64,000 bases of DNA, taken from the NCBI GenBank assembly GCA_036677145.1, contig JAKFFF010000092.1, positions 47,662 to 111,661 on the forward strand, in the 5' to 3' direction. Numbering within the stretch: position 1 is the first letter of the stretch; each line of letters begins with the position of its first letter. This DNA comes from CADEED01 sp036677145 (GTDB lineage Bacteria; Pseudomonadota; Gammaproteobacteria; Steroidobacterales; Steroidobacteraceae). Of the stretch, positions 8,606 to 16,762 are shown in pieces. Below the pieces are notes generated by a model. The model ran no database searches, was not told where the DNA came from, and saw only the letters and a program-made list of their open reading frames with translations. The translations under genes were made by a program, and so were the position numbers.

Positions 8606-9130
8606 TCAGTCGCCGATGACTTTCGCGATGCGTTCGCCCATGCGCATCATCTTGAGCAGCGTCTTGCGTGGCAGGCGTTTCATCGCGTCGAACCAGCGGG
8701 TGACCGTTTCGAGGAACTCGAGCTGCGTGACGATGCGCGCGCGCACCGCGGCGGGCGTGTCGCGATCCTTCTCGAGCTGCGCGGCGCATTCCCGCAGCGC
8801 GGCGAGCGTCGGATCGAGCTCGCGCTTCTTGCGGCCGTCCATGATCGCGCGGATCACTTCCCAGGTGTCCTGCTGAGCAGTGAAGAAGTCGCGGCGATCG
8901 CCGAGCTCGTGGGTGATGTGCACCAGGTCCCAGGAGAGCAGTTCCTTGAGTCCGGTGCTGATGTTGGAGCGCGCGATGCCGAGCGTCTCGCCGATTTCGT
9001 CGGCGTTGAGGGGTTTCTCGGACAGGTACAGCAGCGCATGGATCTGCGCTACGGAGCGGTTCATTCCCCAGCGGCTGCCCATCTCGCCCCAGTGCACGAT
9101 GTAGCGGCGCATGGTGTCGGTGAGGTGCAT
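8606..9130 (-). CDS. GbsR/MarR-family transcriptional regulator
   Basis: A 174-residue DNA-binding protein. The winged helix covers residues ~25-90 (MNRSVAQIHALLYL, ADEIGETLGIARSNISTGLKEL), followed by a helical C-terminal dimerisation part. GbsR-type regulators sense small molecules and repress adjacent operons. It is the first gene of the minus-strand operon. An 8+8-bp palindrome lies 16-35 nt upstream of its ATG, which suggests autoregulation. The ATG at 9130 is chosen because the domain starts there; the longer frame crosses the palindrome. Confidence 0.9.
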   Translation of the reverse strand: MHLTDTMRRYIVHWGEMGSRWGMNRSVAQIHALLYLSEKPLNADEIGETLGIARSNISTGLKELLSWDLVHITHELGDRRDFFTAQQDTWEVIRAIMDGRKKRELDPTLAALRECAAQLEKDRDTPAAVRARIVTQLEFLETVTRWFDAMKRLPRKTLLKMMRMGERIAKVIGD

Positions 9131-9145
9131 ATCGTTCCGTCCGTT

Positions 9146-9165
9146 ATTTCTGTCGTCACAGAAAT
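9146..9165. promoter_or_regulatory. Palindromic operator upstream of the GbsR-like operon
   Basis: ATTTCTGT (9146-9153), CGTC, ACAGAAAT (9158-9165) is a perfect 8-bp inverted repeat with a 4-nt centre. It starts 15 nt before the regulator's start codon, in AT-richer DNA than its surroundings. The position fits autoregulation by the GbsR/MarR protein. This is inferred from position and symmetry only. Confidence 0.65.
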
Positions 9166-9270
9166 TATAGACGGCGGCCGGGCATCCGCAAGCGGGAAAG
9201 CTACTTAATTCCGGGTTTTTGCGGCGCCGCGAGTGCCGCGCTTGACGGATGCCGGTGACCGGGAGTACTA

Positions 9271-9296
9271 ATTGCTTAATTAACGAATTAGGCAAT
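9271..9296. promoter_or_regulatory. ArsR-type operator upstream of the ArsR-desaturase operon
   Basis: ATTGCTTAATT (9271-9281), AACG, AATTAGGCAAT (9286-9296) is an 11-bp inverted repeat with one mismatch, ending 6 nt before the ArsR start codon. Its AT-rich form and position match typical ArsR/SmtB operators. No good Shine-Dalgarno is seen between it and the ATG. Confidence 0.7.
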
Positions 9297-9302
9297 CATT
9301 GA

Positions 9303-9626
9303 ATGCAGCTCGATCGCGTATTCGACGCACTGGCCTCGCGGCCGCGCCGCGAGATCCTCGCGTATCTGTCCAAGGCTGAACTCACCACCACCGAGCTGGC
9401 CGAGCGCTTCTCGATGAGTACGCCGGCGATCTCGCGGCATCTGTCCGTACTCGAGAACGCGGGCCTGGTGCGCAGCGAACGCCACGGTCAGCGCGTCCTG
9501 TACGCGCTCGTGCCGGACAATCTGGTCAACACGCTTACCGGCTTCGCCTTCGAGGTGTGTCCGGTGGCGGGTCCACTCAAACGCGAGTCGCGCGCGCTCG
9601 CGCGCCGCAAGCCGAAGACCACCTGA
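9303..9626 (+). CDS. ArsR/SmtB-family transcriptional regulator
   Basis: A 107-residue winged-helix protein: FDALASRPRREILAYL (helix 1-2), TTTELAERFSMSTPAISRHLSVLENAGLV (recognition helix), then the wing ERHGQRVLYAL. I see no Cys-rich ELCVCDL metal site, so it is probably a non-metal-sensing ArsR member. It starts one nucleotide region downstream of a near-perfect palindrome and is followed after one base by the desaturase gene, so it likely represses its own operon. Confidence 0.92.
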   Translation: MQLDRVFDALASRPRREILAYLSKAELTTTELAERFSMSTPAISRHLSVLENAGLVRSERHGQRVLYALVPDNLVNTLTGFAFEVCPVAGPLKRESRALARRKPKTT

Positions 9627-9627
9627 C

Positions 9628-10611
9628 GTGACCGGCGCACCGCTACCTGCGAGCCTGTCGCGGCACCGCGTGCGCCATCGCGACGTGGCGCAGGTGTGCG
9701 ACGGCGAGGTGCGCTTCTCGCCCGTGAAGGGCGCGTGGTTTCTCGGCATGGCGGGCGCCGCGGTGATCGGCGGCGCGCTGACGTTCAGCCCGGCGGCGCT
9801 CGTGTTGTATGCCGTGAGCACCGCGCTCGTGCTGCTGTTCGGCCATTCGCTCGGCAGCCACCGCAAGTTGATTCACGACAGCTTCCAATGCCCGCGCTGG
9901 CTGGAATACCTGCTCGTGTACCTCGGCGTGCAGGTCGGGCTCGCGGGTCCGCTGGGTCTGCTTCGCCAGCACGAACTGCGCGACTACGCACAGCGTCTGC
10001 CCGTGTGCCACGACTATCTACGTCACGGCCGGCCATTCTGGATCGATGCGTGGTGGCAACTCGTCTGCGAGCTGCGGCTGCGTCACGAGCCGACACTGGT
10101 GATCGAAGGCCGCATCGCAAACGATCGCTTCTATCGCTTTCTCGAGCGCACCTGGATGTGGCAGCACCTTCCCTGGGCATTGTTGTTCTACGCCTGGGGT
10201 GGCTGGGGTTTCGTGTTCTGGGGCGTATGCGCGCGCGTGACCACCGGCGTGTTCGGCCACTGGATCATCGGATTCTTCGCGCACAACCATGGCGGAATGC
10301 ATCACGTCGTCGATGGCGCGGCGGTGCAGGGGCGCAACGTGCGTTTCACCTCGCTGCTGACGATGGGCGAGTGCTGGCACAACAATCACCATGCGTTTCC
10401 CGGTTCCGCGCGGCTCGGTCTTCATGCGGGCGAATGGGATCCGGGCTGGTGGGCATTGCTTGCGATGCGCCGGGCGGGACTCGCCTGGGGATTCCGGCTG
10501 CCGGCCGACCTCGCGCCGCGCGCCGAACTGCGAGCGCATGTTGAAGTCAGGACCGAACCGCCCGGTGAGAAGCGCTGCCGCTTCTGCCCGGCGCGCGCCG
10601 CCGCCACGTGA
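9628..10611 (+). CDS. Membrane fatty-acid desaturase-like protein with an altered second His box
   Basis: A 327-residue protein with hydrophobic segments and a stearoyl-CoA-desaturase-like layout. Box 1 is HSLGSH, and the C-terminal box is HNNHHAFPGSA. The usual HxxHH second box is replaced by RQHELRDYAQRLP, so one set of di-iron ligands differs from classical desaturases. HNHGGMHH near residue 215 may supply ligands. The likely role is modification of acyl chains in the membrane, but activity is uncertain. The GTG start lies one base after the ArsR stop, and the stop overlaps the next gene by GTGA, so the three are one operon. Confidence 0.85.
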   Translation: MTGAPLPASLSRHRVRHRDVAQVCDGEVRFSPVKGAWFLGMAGAAVIGGALTFSPAALVLYAVSTALVLLFGHSLGSHRKLIHDSFQCPRWLEYLLVYLGVQVGLAGPLGLLRQHELRDYAQRLPVCHDYLRHGRPFWIDAWWQLVCELRLRHEPTLVIEGRIANDRFYRFLERTWMWQHLPWALLFYAWGGWGFVFWGVCARVTTGVFGHWIIGFFAHNHGGMHHVVDGAAVQGRNVRFTSLLTMGECWHNNHHAFPGSARLGLHAGEWDPGWWALLAMRRAGLAWGFRLPADLAPRAELRAHVEVRTEPPGEKRCRFCPARAAAT

Positions 10612-11645
10612 AAAATCCCTACGCCTCACCCGAGACGCAGCCGGTAGTTCGGCCCGAGCGGCGGTTGCCGTTCAGCGGCTGGTGGGCCGTGGGATGCGGC
10701 GCACTCGTGGGACTCGCATTGCGTCTGGCGTTCTGGGGCGAGCCCGACCGCGCGTACTCGGCCATGCTCGGAGCGTTCATCATCGGTTCGCCGCTGCTGG
10801 TCGGTGTCGTCACGGTGTACGTGGCCGAACTCACGGAGCGGCGCAGCTGGCGGTACTACTTCTTTGCGCCCGTCGTCGCCACCGTGCTGTATGTGGTCGG
10901 TTCTCTGCTGCTGCTGATCGAGGGCTGGATCTGCGCCATCGTCATCATCCCGATGTTCGCGGTGGTCGGCGGACTCGCGGGCCTGCTCATGGGCGCGATC
11001 TGCCGCGCGACGAACTGGCCGCGGTCCTCCGTCGTCGGTTGTTTCGCGGCGTTGCCGCTGCTCATCGGCGCCGTCGAACACCAGATTCCGTCCGCATCGC
11101 TCGACCGCGAATCCGAACACGCCACGTTCGTCGCGGCCCCGCCGGCGGTAGTTTGGCGGCAGCTCATCGATACCCGTGACATCCGCGCGGACGAAGTCGA
11201 TGACGCCTGGATGTATCGCATCGGTGTGCCCGTGCCCGAGGCGGGTGTCGGGGCGCTGCAGGACGGTGAGCATCTGCGCCACATCACGATGGGCAAAGGC
11301 GTCCGCTTCGACCAGGTGGCGACCGAGTGGCGCGAGAACGAGCGCGTGAGCTGGCGCTACCGGTTCGCGGAGAATTCCTTCCCGCCCGGCGCGCTGGATG
11401 ATCACGTGCGCATCGGCGGGGAGTATTTCGACGTCGGCGAAAGCACGTATTCGCTGACGCCGGTTGCGGGCGGCACGCGGTTGTCCTTGCGCATGCGTTA
11501 TCGCGTCAGCACACATTTCAACTGGTACGCCGGCCGTGTCGCCGATTTCCTGATCGCCGACTTCTCCGAAACGATCCTGGCCTTTTACGCCCGGCGGGCC
11601 TTGCAGGCCGCGGCGGATCAACCCGCCTCGGAACCCACTTCGTAA
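10608..11645 (+). CDS. Membrane protein with C-terminal SRPBCC/START-like domain
   Basis: A 345-residue protein in two parts. Residues ~20-160 hold four to five hydrophobic segments. Residues ~165-335 resemble an SRPBCC (Bet v1/polyketide cyclase-like) domain: EHATFVAAPPAVVWRQL at its start, a central strand region, and TYSLTPVAGGTRLSLRMRY near its end. Such domains bind hydrophobic ligands, which fits the desaturase upstream. It starts with GTG inside a GTGA overlap, and its 3' end overlaps the convergent greB by 28 nt. Confidence 0.8.
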   Translation: MKNPYASPETQPVVRPERRLPFSGWWAVGCGALVGLALRLAFWGEPDRAYSAMLGAFIIGSPLLVGVVTVYVAELTERRSWRYYFFAPVVATVLYVVGSLLLLIEGWICAIVIIPMFAVVGGLAGLLMGAICRATNWPRSSVVGCFAALPLLIGAVEHQIPSASLDRESEHATFVAAPPAVVWRQLIDTRDIRADEVDDAWMYRIGVPVPEAGVGALQDGEHLRHITMGKGVRFDQVATEWRENERVSWRYRFAENSFPPGALDDHVRIGGEYFDVGESTYSLTPVAGGTRLSLRMRYRVSTHFNWYAGRVADFLIADFSETILAFYARRALQAAADQPASEPTS

Positions 11646-12133
11646 CGGATCGCGACGATCGCGAGCACGCGCTCGCCGCCGGGGAGATTCACGGTCACCT
11701 CATCGTCGAGCGCCTTCCTCATCAGCGCGCGCGCCAGCGGCGCATCCATGCTGATGTAGCCCGGCGCCTGGTCGAACTCATCGGGCCCGACGATCCGGTG
11801 CACGAATTGCTTGCCGTCGATGTCCTCGAGTGTCACCCACGCGCCGAAAAACACGCGGTTGCGGTCGCTCGGCGGCTTGTCGACCACCGTCATGCCATCG
11901 AGTCTCTTGCGCAGAAAACGCACGCGCCTGTCTATTTCGCGCAGGCGCTTCTTTCCGTACGTGTATTCGGCGTTTTCGGAGCGATCGCCCTGGGCGGCGG
12001 CTTCCGAGACCGCCTGCGTCACGCGCGGCCGTTCCACGCGCCACAACTCATCCAGCTCCTGTTTCAGGCGCAGCTCGCCGGCGGGCGTTATGAACTGGGA
12101 TCCGGGTTTCTCTGCAGGTCTGTAGCGGCTCAC
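11618..12133 (-). CDS. greB: Transcription elongation factor GreB
   Basis: A 171-residue factor that enters the RNA polymerase secondary channel and stimulates cleavage of backtracked RNA. The N-terminal coiled coil contains RSENAEYTYGKKRLREIDRRVRFLRKRL, with the acidic tip (GDRSENAEY) and the basic patch typical of GreB. The C-terminal FKBP-like domain ends GGERVLAIVAIRYE. It starts with GTG. The last 28 nt overlap the convergent SRPBCC gene. Confidence 0.95.
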   Translation of the reverse strand: MSRYRPAEKPGSQFITPAGELRLKQELDELWRVERPRVTQAVSEAAAQGDRSENAEYTYGKKRLREIDRRVRFLRKRLDGMTVVDKPPSDRNRVFFGAWVTLEDIDGKQFVHRIVGPDEFDQAPGYISMDAPLARALMRKALDDEVTVNLPGGERVLAIVAIRYEVGSEAG

Positions 12134-12239
12134 GAGTTAAATCTTATGTGATGAATGTCTCAGTCGGGCGCACCCCAGCCAGCGGGGTCTGTGCAGCGCC
12201 TCACAGCCGCCTTTCGGGGGGCTCACTACTCTGTCAGCC

Positions 12240-12434
12240 ATGGCAGCCCGCTATTACACGCACTTTGTCACGAGCGCCGAGCCCGCGCACTCGAGCGAAT
12301 GGAGCGGGGTCATCGAATTGACGCATCCGCTCGGCGAACGCAAGGACTCGAAGGAACTGCGCCGGCTGCTGGCCGCGAACTTCGAGATCGACGCCGAGGA
12401 CATCAAGATTCTGCAAGTCGCGAGACTGCACTGA
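12240..12434 (+). CDS. Small conserved-looking hypothetical protein, 64 aa
   Basis: A 64-residue soluble protein (MAARYYTHFVTS... to ILQVARLH) with alternating strand and helix character and a balanced charge. I do not recognise a family. It reads as real coding DNA with an intact start, and a strong terminator sits 60 nt downstream. It is transcribed alone, divergently from greB. Function unknown. Confidence 0.65.
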   Translation: MAARYYTHFVTSAEPAHSSEWSGVIELTHPLGERKDSKELRRLLAANFEIDAEDIKILQVARLH

Positions 12435-12493
12435 TTTGAGGTTGAGTGGATCCCCTAGCGGACTTCTATCCCTTCATCGAAAGTCCGCCTTCT

Positions 12494-12528
12494 AAAGCCC
12501 CGAGCCCCAAAAGCTCGGGGCTTTTTTT
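12494..12528 (+). terminator. Rho-independent terminator after the 64-aa gene
   Basis: AAAGCCCCGAGC (12494-12505) pairs perfectly with GCTCGGGGCTTT (12513-12524) around a 7-nt loop, and a T run continues to 12528. It is a textbook intrinsic terminator for plus-strand transcription. Its T run merges with a TATACT box of the next gene. Confidence 0.92.
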
Positions 12529-12533
12529 ATACT
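12528..12533 (+). promoter_or_regulatory. Candidate -10 box of the M13 peptidase gene
   Basis: TATACT matches the sigma-70 -10 consensus at five of six positions and lies 30 nt before the peptidase start codon. The place of a -35 box is occupied by the terminator stem, and no -35 match is seen, so promoter strength is uncertain. Confidence 0.4.
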
Positions 12534-12563
12534 CCCGGCAACGAAAGATTCCCTGGGGTTTCC

Positions 12564-14618
12564 ATGTCGACTCGCCTGGCCGTCGTTGCACTCGCGGCGG
12601 TGCTTACCGCCTGTGCATCCAAGGCTCCCAAAACCGTCGTGACGCCGCCAGCCGCGCCGGTTCCACCGCCCAAATCGGGGCTCGATCTGGCCGGCTTCGA
12701 TCGCAGCGTTCGTCCGCAGGATGACTTGTATCGCTTCGCGGGCGGAACCTGGCTCGCGAACACGCAGATTCCCGCGGACCGCTCCAATTACGGCACGTTC
12801 ATGATGCTCGACGACACGGCGCGCGAAGATGTCCGCCAGCTCATCGTCGCCGCCGCCGCGCAACCGAACCGCGCGCCGGGCTCCGCTGCGCAGAAGGTCG
12901 GCGACTATTACCTCGCGTACATGGACAGCGCGCGAGTCGAAAGTCTCGGTCTCGCGCCGCTGCAGGAAGAGCTGCGGCGCATCGATGCGATCGTGACGCC
13001 GCGCGACGTGGCGCATTACATCGGTTACTCGCAGCGTATCGGCGTCGCACAGCCATTCGCCTGGAACTCCGCGCCGGACAACAAGAACTCGAGCGTGTAT
13101 CTCGGCGCGTTGTACCAGGCCGGGCTGACGATGCCGGACCGGGACTACTATCTGAATCCCGACGAAAAGTACACGCGGTTCCGCGCGCGCTTCTCCGAGT
13201 ACGCCGAGCGGCTGCTGGCGCTCGCCGGTGAGCGCAACGCGCGCTCGGCCGCGGCGCGCATCGCGGCCCTCGAGACTCGCATTGCGAATGATCAGTGGAC
13301 CAAGGTCGAGCTGCGCGATCCGGTCAGGAACTACAACCCGATGTCGTTGCCCGAGTACCAGAAACTCGCGCCGGGCTTCGACTGGATCGCGTTCTTCGAC
13401 GGGATGGGCGCGCCGGTGCAGCGCCTGGACGTCAGCCAGCCGCCCTTCATCAAGGGCATCGGCCAGCTCGTCAGAACGGTGCCCGTTGCCGACTGGCGCG
13501 TCTATTTCAAGTTCCAGCTCCTCGATCGTTACGCGCCGATGCTTTCGGCGCCGTTCGCGGATCTGCAGTTCGATTTCCATCAACGCACGTTGAATGGCGT
13601 GGCCGAACCGCGTCCGCGCTGGCGGCGCGCGGTCGATTCGATGGATGCCAACATCGGCGAGCTGATCGGCCAGATGTATGTCGAGTCGAATTTCGGCGCC
13701 GAGGCGAAACGCCGCATGCTGGACCTGGTCGGCAACCTGCTCATCGCATTCGACATGTCGATCGATGAGATCGACTGGATGAGCGCGGCGACTCGCGCCG
13801 AGGCGAAAAAGAAGCTCGCGAAGATCACCGTGAAAATCGGTTACCCCGACGTGTGGCGCGATTACTCCACGCTCGTGGTCCGCGGCGATGACCTGGTGGG
13901 CAACGCATTGCGGGCGGCGCAGTTCAAACATCAGCGTTACGTCACCCGCACGGGCGGACCGGTCGACAAGGGCGAATGGCTCATGACGCCGCAAACCGTC
14001 AATGCCTATTACAACCCGACGACCAACGAAATCACTTTCCCGGCGGCGATCCTGCAACCGCCGTTCTTCGACATGTCCGCGGACGACGCGGTGAACTACG
14101 GCGCGATCGGCGCCGTGATCGGCCACGAGATCAGCCACGGCTTCGACGACTCGGGCCGGCAGTTCGACGGCGACGGCAATCTGCGCGACTGGTGGACGGC
14201 CGAGGACGGCGTGAAATTCAATGCACGCGCGGAAAGGCTGGCGAAACAGTTCGACGCCTATTCGGTGCTCGACAACCGGCACGTCGACGGCAAGCTCACA
14301 TTGGGCGAGAACATCGGGGACTTGTCCGGCATCGAAGTCGCGCACAAGGCCTACAAGCTCTCGCTGGCCGGCAAACCGGCGCCCGAGCTCGACGGTTTCA
14401 CGGGTGATCAGCGCTTCTTCCTGGGCTGGGCGCAGGCCTGGCGACGCAAGTTTCGCGACGAGGAACTGCTCAAGCGCCTGGTGACCGATCCACACAGCCC
14501 CAGCGAGTTTCGTACGAATGGTCCGGCAAGCAACATCGCCTCTTTCTACGATGCGTTTGGCGTGCAGCCCGGCGACCGCCTGTACCGGCCACCGTCGGAC
14601 CGTGTCAAAATCTGGTGA
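12564..14618 (+). CDS. pepO: M13-family zinc metallopeptidase lipoprotein (PepO/neprilysin type)
   Basis: A 684-residue secreted endopeptidase. The N-terminus is a lipoprotein signal (MSTRLAVVALAAVLTAC, lipobox LTAC, Cys18) followed by a Pro-rich linker, so it should be anchored in the envelope. The N-terminal M13 domain starts at DRSVRPQDDLYRFAGGTWL. The zinc site is HEISH at residues 521-525, and the third ligand region ENIGDLSG follows about 60 residues later. The NAYYNPTTNEITFPAAIL substrate-binding stretch is intact. M13 peptidases cut short peptides. The gene precedes lemA by 29 nt. Confidence 0.95.
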   Translation: MSTRLAVVALAAVLTACASKAPKTVVTPPAAPVPPPKSGLDLAGFDRSVRPQDDLYRFAGGTWLANTQIPADRSNYGTFMMLDDTAREDVRQLIVAAAAQPNRAPGSAAQKVGDYYLAYMDSARVESLGLAPLQEELRRIDAIVTPRDVAHYIGYSQRIGVAQPFAWNSAPDNKNSSVYLGALYQAGLTMPDRDYYLNPDEKYTRFRARFSEYAERLLALAGERNARSAAARIAALETRIANDQWTKVELRDPVRNYNPMSLPEYQKLAPGFDWIAFFDGMGAPVQRLDVSQPPFIKGIGQLVRTVPVADWRVYFKFQLLDRYAPMLSAPFADLQFDFHQRTLNGVAEPRPRWRRAVDSMDANIGELIGQMYVESNFGAEAKRRMLDLVGNLLIAFDMSIDEIDWMSAATRAEAKKKLAKITVKIGYPDVWRDYSTLVVRGDDLVGNALRAAQFKHQRYVTRTGGPVDKGEWLMTPQTVNAYYNPTTNEITFPAAILQPPFFDMSADDAVNYGAIGAVIGHEISHGFDDSGRQFDGDGNLRDWWTAEDGVKFNARAERLAKQFDAYSVLDNRHVDGKLTLGENIGDLSGIEVAHKAYKLSLAGKPAPELDGFTGDQRFFLGWAQAWRRKFRDEELLKRLVTDPHSPSEFRTNGPASNIASFYDAFGVQPGDRLYRPPSDRVKIW

Positions 14619-14647
14619 GACATGCCCAACCTCGCGCGGAGAATCCG

Positions 14648-15313
14648 ATGAGAAAACTGGTACTTGGCGTGGTCGCGGTGTTCGCGGCATTCGGCACCTC
14701 GGGGTGCGGCTACAACAAACTGCAATCCCAGGATGAAGCCGTGAAGGCGGCCTGGTCCGAAGTCGTCAATCAATACCAGCGGCGCGCGGATCTCGTGCCC
14801 AACCTGGTCGCGACCGTGAAGGGGTATGCGTCCCATGAAGAGCGCGTGCTGGTCGGCGTGACCGAGGCGCGTGCGAAAGCGACCTCCATCCAGGCCACCC
14901 CCGAGCTCATCAACGATCCGGCGGCGTTCGCGAAATTCCAGGCCGCGCAGGGCGAGCTCACGCAGGCGCTCAAGAGCCTGCTGGTGACGGTCGAGCGGTA
15001 TCCCGATCTCAAGGCGAACGAGAATTTCCGCGACCTCTCCGCACAGCTCGAGGGGACTGAAAACCGCATCACCGTGGCGCGCAATCGCTACATCGATTCG
15101 GTGCGCGAATTCAACGTCACCGTGCGTCAGTTCCCGTCGAATATCACGGCGAACATCTTCGACTTCGACGTGAAGCCGAACTTCACGGTCGAAAACGAAG
15201 CGGCGATCTCCGCGGCGCCGGCCGTGAGCTTCGACAGCTCGACGCCGTCGCAGTCGACCACGCCGGTCGAGACGCCCCAACCGGCGCCCGCGCAGAATCC
15301 CCCGGCAAACTAG
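14648..15313 (+). CDS. lemA: LemA family lipoprotein
   Basis: A 221-residue protein with a signal and lipobox near residues 14-21 (FGTSGC), then the LemA body: AVKAAWSEVVNQYQRRADLVPNLV, ENFRDLSAQLEGTENRI and RNRYIDSVREFNVTVRQFPSN. A disordered Ser/Thr/Pro tail follows. LemA proteins form helical envelope-associated bundles of unclear role, often encoded beside TPM-domain proteins, as here. The start at 14648 has GGAG at a proper distance; the in-frame start at 14615 lacks a signal. Confidence 0.94.
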   Translation: MRKLVLGVVAVFAAFGTSGCGYNKLQSQDEAVKAAWSEVVNQYQRRADLVPNLVATVKGYASHEERVLVGVTEARAKATSIQATPELINDPAAFAKFQAAQGELTQALKSLLVTVERYPDLKANENFRDLSAQLEGTENRITVARNRYIDSVREFNVTVRQFPSNITANIFDFDVKPNFTVENEAAISAAPAVSFDSSTPSQSTTPVETPQPAPAQNPPAN

Positions 15314-15323
15314 TCCAGCCGTC

Positions 15324-16202
15324 TTGAAAGCCGCGCTCCTCACGCTCGCGCTGCTGGTCGCGGCCGGCGTTACGCCGGCGCGCGCGCAGATCGCATTGCC
15401 GCCCTATGAAGCGCGTGTTACGGACCTCACCGGCACGCTGACCGCGCAGCAGCAGGCGGCGCTGGAGGAGAAACTCGGCGCGTTCGAGGCGCGCAAGGGC
15501 GCGCAGATCGCGGTGCTCGTGCTGCCGACGACGGAACCCGAAGACATCGCGCAATTCGGCATCCGTCTCGCCGAAGCGTGGAAAGTAGGGCGCGCGAAGC
15601 CGGACGATGGCGTCATTCTCATCGTCGCGAAGGACGACCGCGAACTGCGCATCGAGGTCGGATACGGCCTCGAAGGCGCGCTCACCGATGTCACTTCACA
15701 TCGGATCATCAACGAGACGATCGCGCCTTTGTTCAAGCAGGGCGATTTCTACGGCGGCATCAATGCCGGGCTCGACCAGATGATCCGCATCATCGATGGG
15801 GAAGCGTTGCCCGCGCCGGACCAGAAATGGAAACCGGATCCCGGTGGCGGACTGCCGTGGCCGCTGCTGCTGATCGGCGGCTTCATGTTGGCGAGTTTCC
15901 TGCGCCCGCTGATCGGTCGTCTGCCGGCGGCCGGTGTCGCGGGCGCCGGCGGCGCGGGGCTCATCTGGCTGATCACCTCCAGCGTGCTTGGCGCGGCCGG
16001 AGCGGGCGTAGGTCTGTTCCTGTTCACGCTGTTGTTCGGATTCGGCGGTGGTATGGGTTATGGCGGTGGTCATGTGTTCCGCGATCGCGGCGGGCGCGGC
16101 GGCTTCGGCGGAGGCGGGTTTGGCGGGGGCGGCGGGTTTGGCGGGTTCGGCGGTGGCGGGGGTGGTGGCTTCGGTGGCGGCGGCGCCTCGGGCCGCTGGT
16201 AG
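15324..16202 (+). CDS. TPM-domain membrane protein with Gly-rich tail (YgcG-like)
   Basis: A 292-residue protein with a signal peptide (cleavage likely after ARA at about residue 23), a TPM phosphatase-like domain at ~30-150 (RVTDLTGTLTAQQQAALEEKL, DDGVILIVAKDDRELRIEVGYGLEGALTD), two or three membrane segments at ~175-245, and a Gly/Phe tail. It starts with TTG, 10 nt after lemA. LemA-TPM pairs are common and probably form an envelope complex. Its stop lies in a TAGTTAG motif. Confidence 0.9.
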   Translation: MKAALLTLALLVAAGVTPARAQIALPPYEARVTDLTGTLTAQQQAALEEKLGAFEARKGAQIAVLVLPTTEPEDIAQFGIRLAEAWKVGRAKPDDGVILIVAKDDRELRIEVGYGLEGALTDVTSHRIINETIAPLFKQGDFYGGINAGLDQMIRIIDGEALPAPDQKWKPDPGGGLPWPLLLIGGFMLASFLRPLIGRLPAAGVAGAGGAGLIWLITSSVLGAAGAGVGLFLFTLLFGFGGGMGYGGGHVFRDRGGRGGFGGGGFGGGGGFGGFGGGGGGGFGGGGASGRW

Positions 16203-16211
16203 TTAGTCCGC

Positions 16212-16715
16212 ATGCGCACTCTCACTCACCTGCTCGCGACGCGAACCGGAACACGGCGCCGTTTTCCGGACGACGTGCTCGCGGCGATCGAAAACGCCAT
16301 CCAGTCGGTCGAGACACGCACCAGCGGCGAAATCCGTTTCGTGATCGAGACGGCGCTGGATCTTTCGGACCTGCGTGCCGGGACGACGCCGCGCGAACGC
16401 GCCATGCGCCTGTTCGCGCAACTGCAGGTGTGGGACACCGAGCGGCGCAACGGCGTACTCATCTATGTGCTGGTGGCGGACCGGGACGTGGAGATCGTCG
16501 CTGATCGGGGAGCCGCCGCGGTGATTCCCCCAGACCAATGGGAGGCGGCCTGCCGGGAGATGGAAGAACATTTCCGCGCGGGGCGCTTTTCGGAAGGCTC
16601 GCTCGCGGGAGTCGCGGCGGTGGGGCGCTTGTTAGAGAGCCAGTTTCCGTTTCAAACGCACCAGCTTCAGTCGGCGGACCGGAACGAGTTGCCGAACCAG
16701 CCGACGCTGCTGTAG
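16212..16715 (+). CDS. Second TPM-domain protein
   Basis: A 167-residue protein with a TPM domain (SVETRTSGEIRFVIE, RRNGVLIYVLVADRDVEIVADRGAAAVI) but no signal peptide or obvious membrane helix, so it may face the cytoplasm or be held by partners. It is the third gene of the lemA operon, 9 nt after the first TPM gene. Two TPM paralogues of different topology beside LemA is a known arrangement; the biochemical role is unclear. Confidence 0.88.
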   Translation: MRTLTHLLATRTGTRRRFPDDVLAAIENAIQSVETRTSGEIRFVIETALDLSDLRAGTTPRERAMRLFAQLQVWDTERRNGVLIYVLVADRDVEIVADRGAAAVIPPDQWEAACREMEEHFRAGRFSEGSLAGVAAVGRLLESQFPFQTHQLQSADRNELPNQPTLL

Positions 16716-16762
16716 CTGAATTCAGACAGTCAAAAACGACGCTGCGGTGTCATACTTTGGCC

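Noticed and set aside
16078..16200. Tandem GGC/GGT-rich DNA that looks like a simple repeat.
   Set aside because: It codes the Gly/Phe tail of the TPM-domain protein in frame, a known feature of that family, so it is not a separate repeat element.
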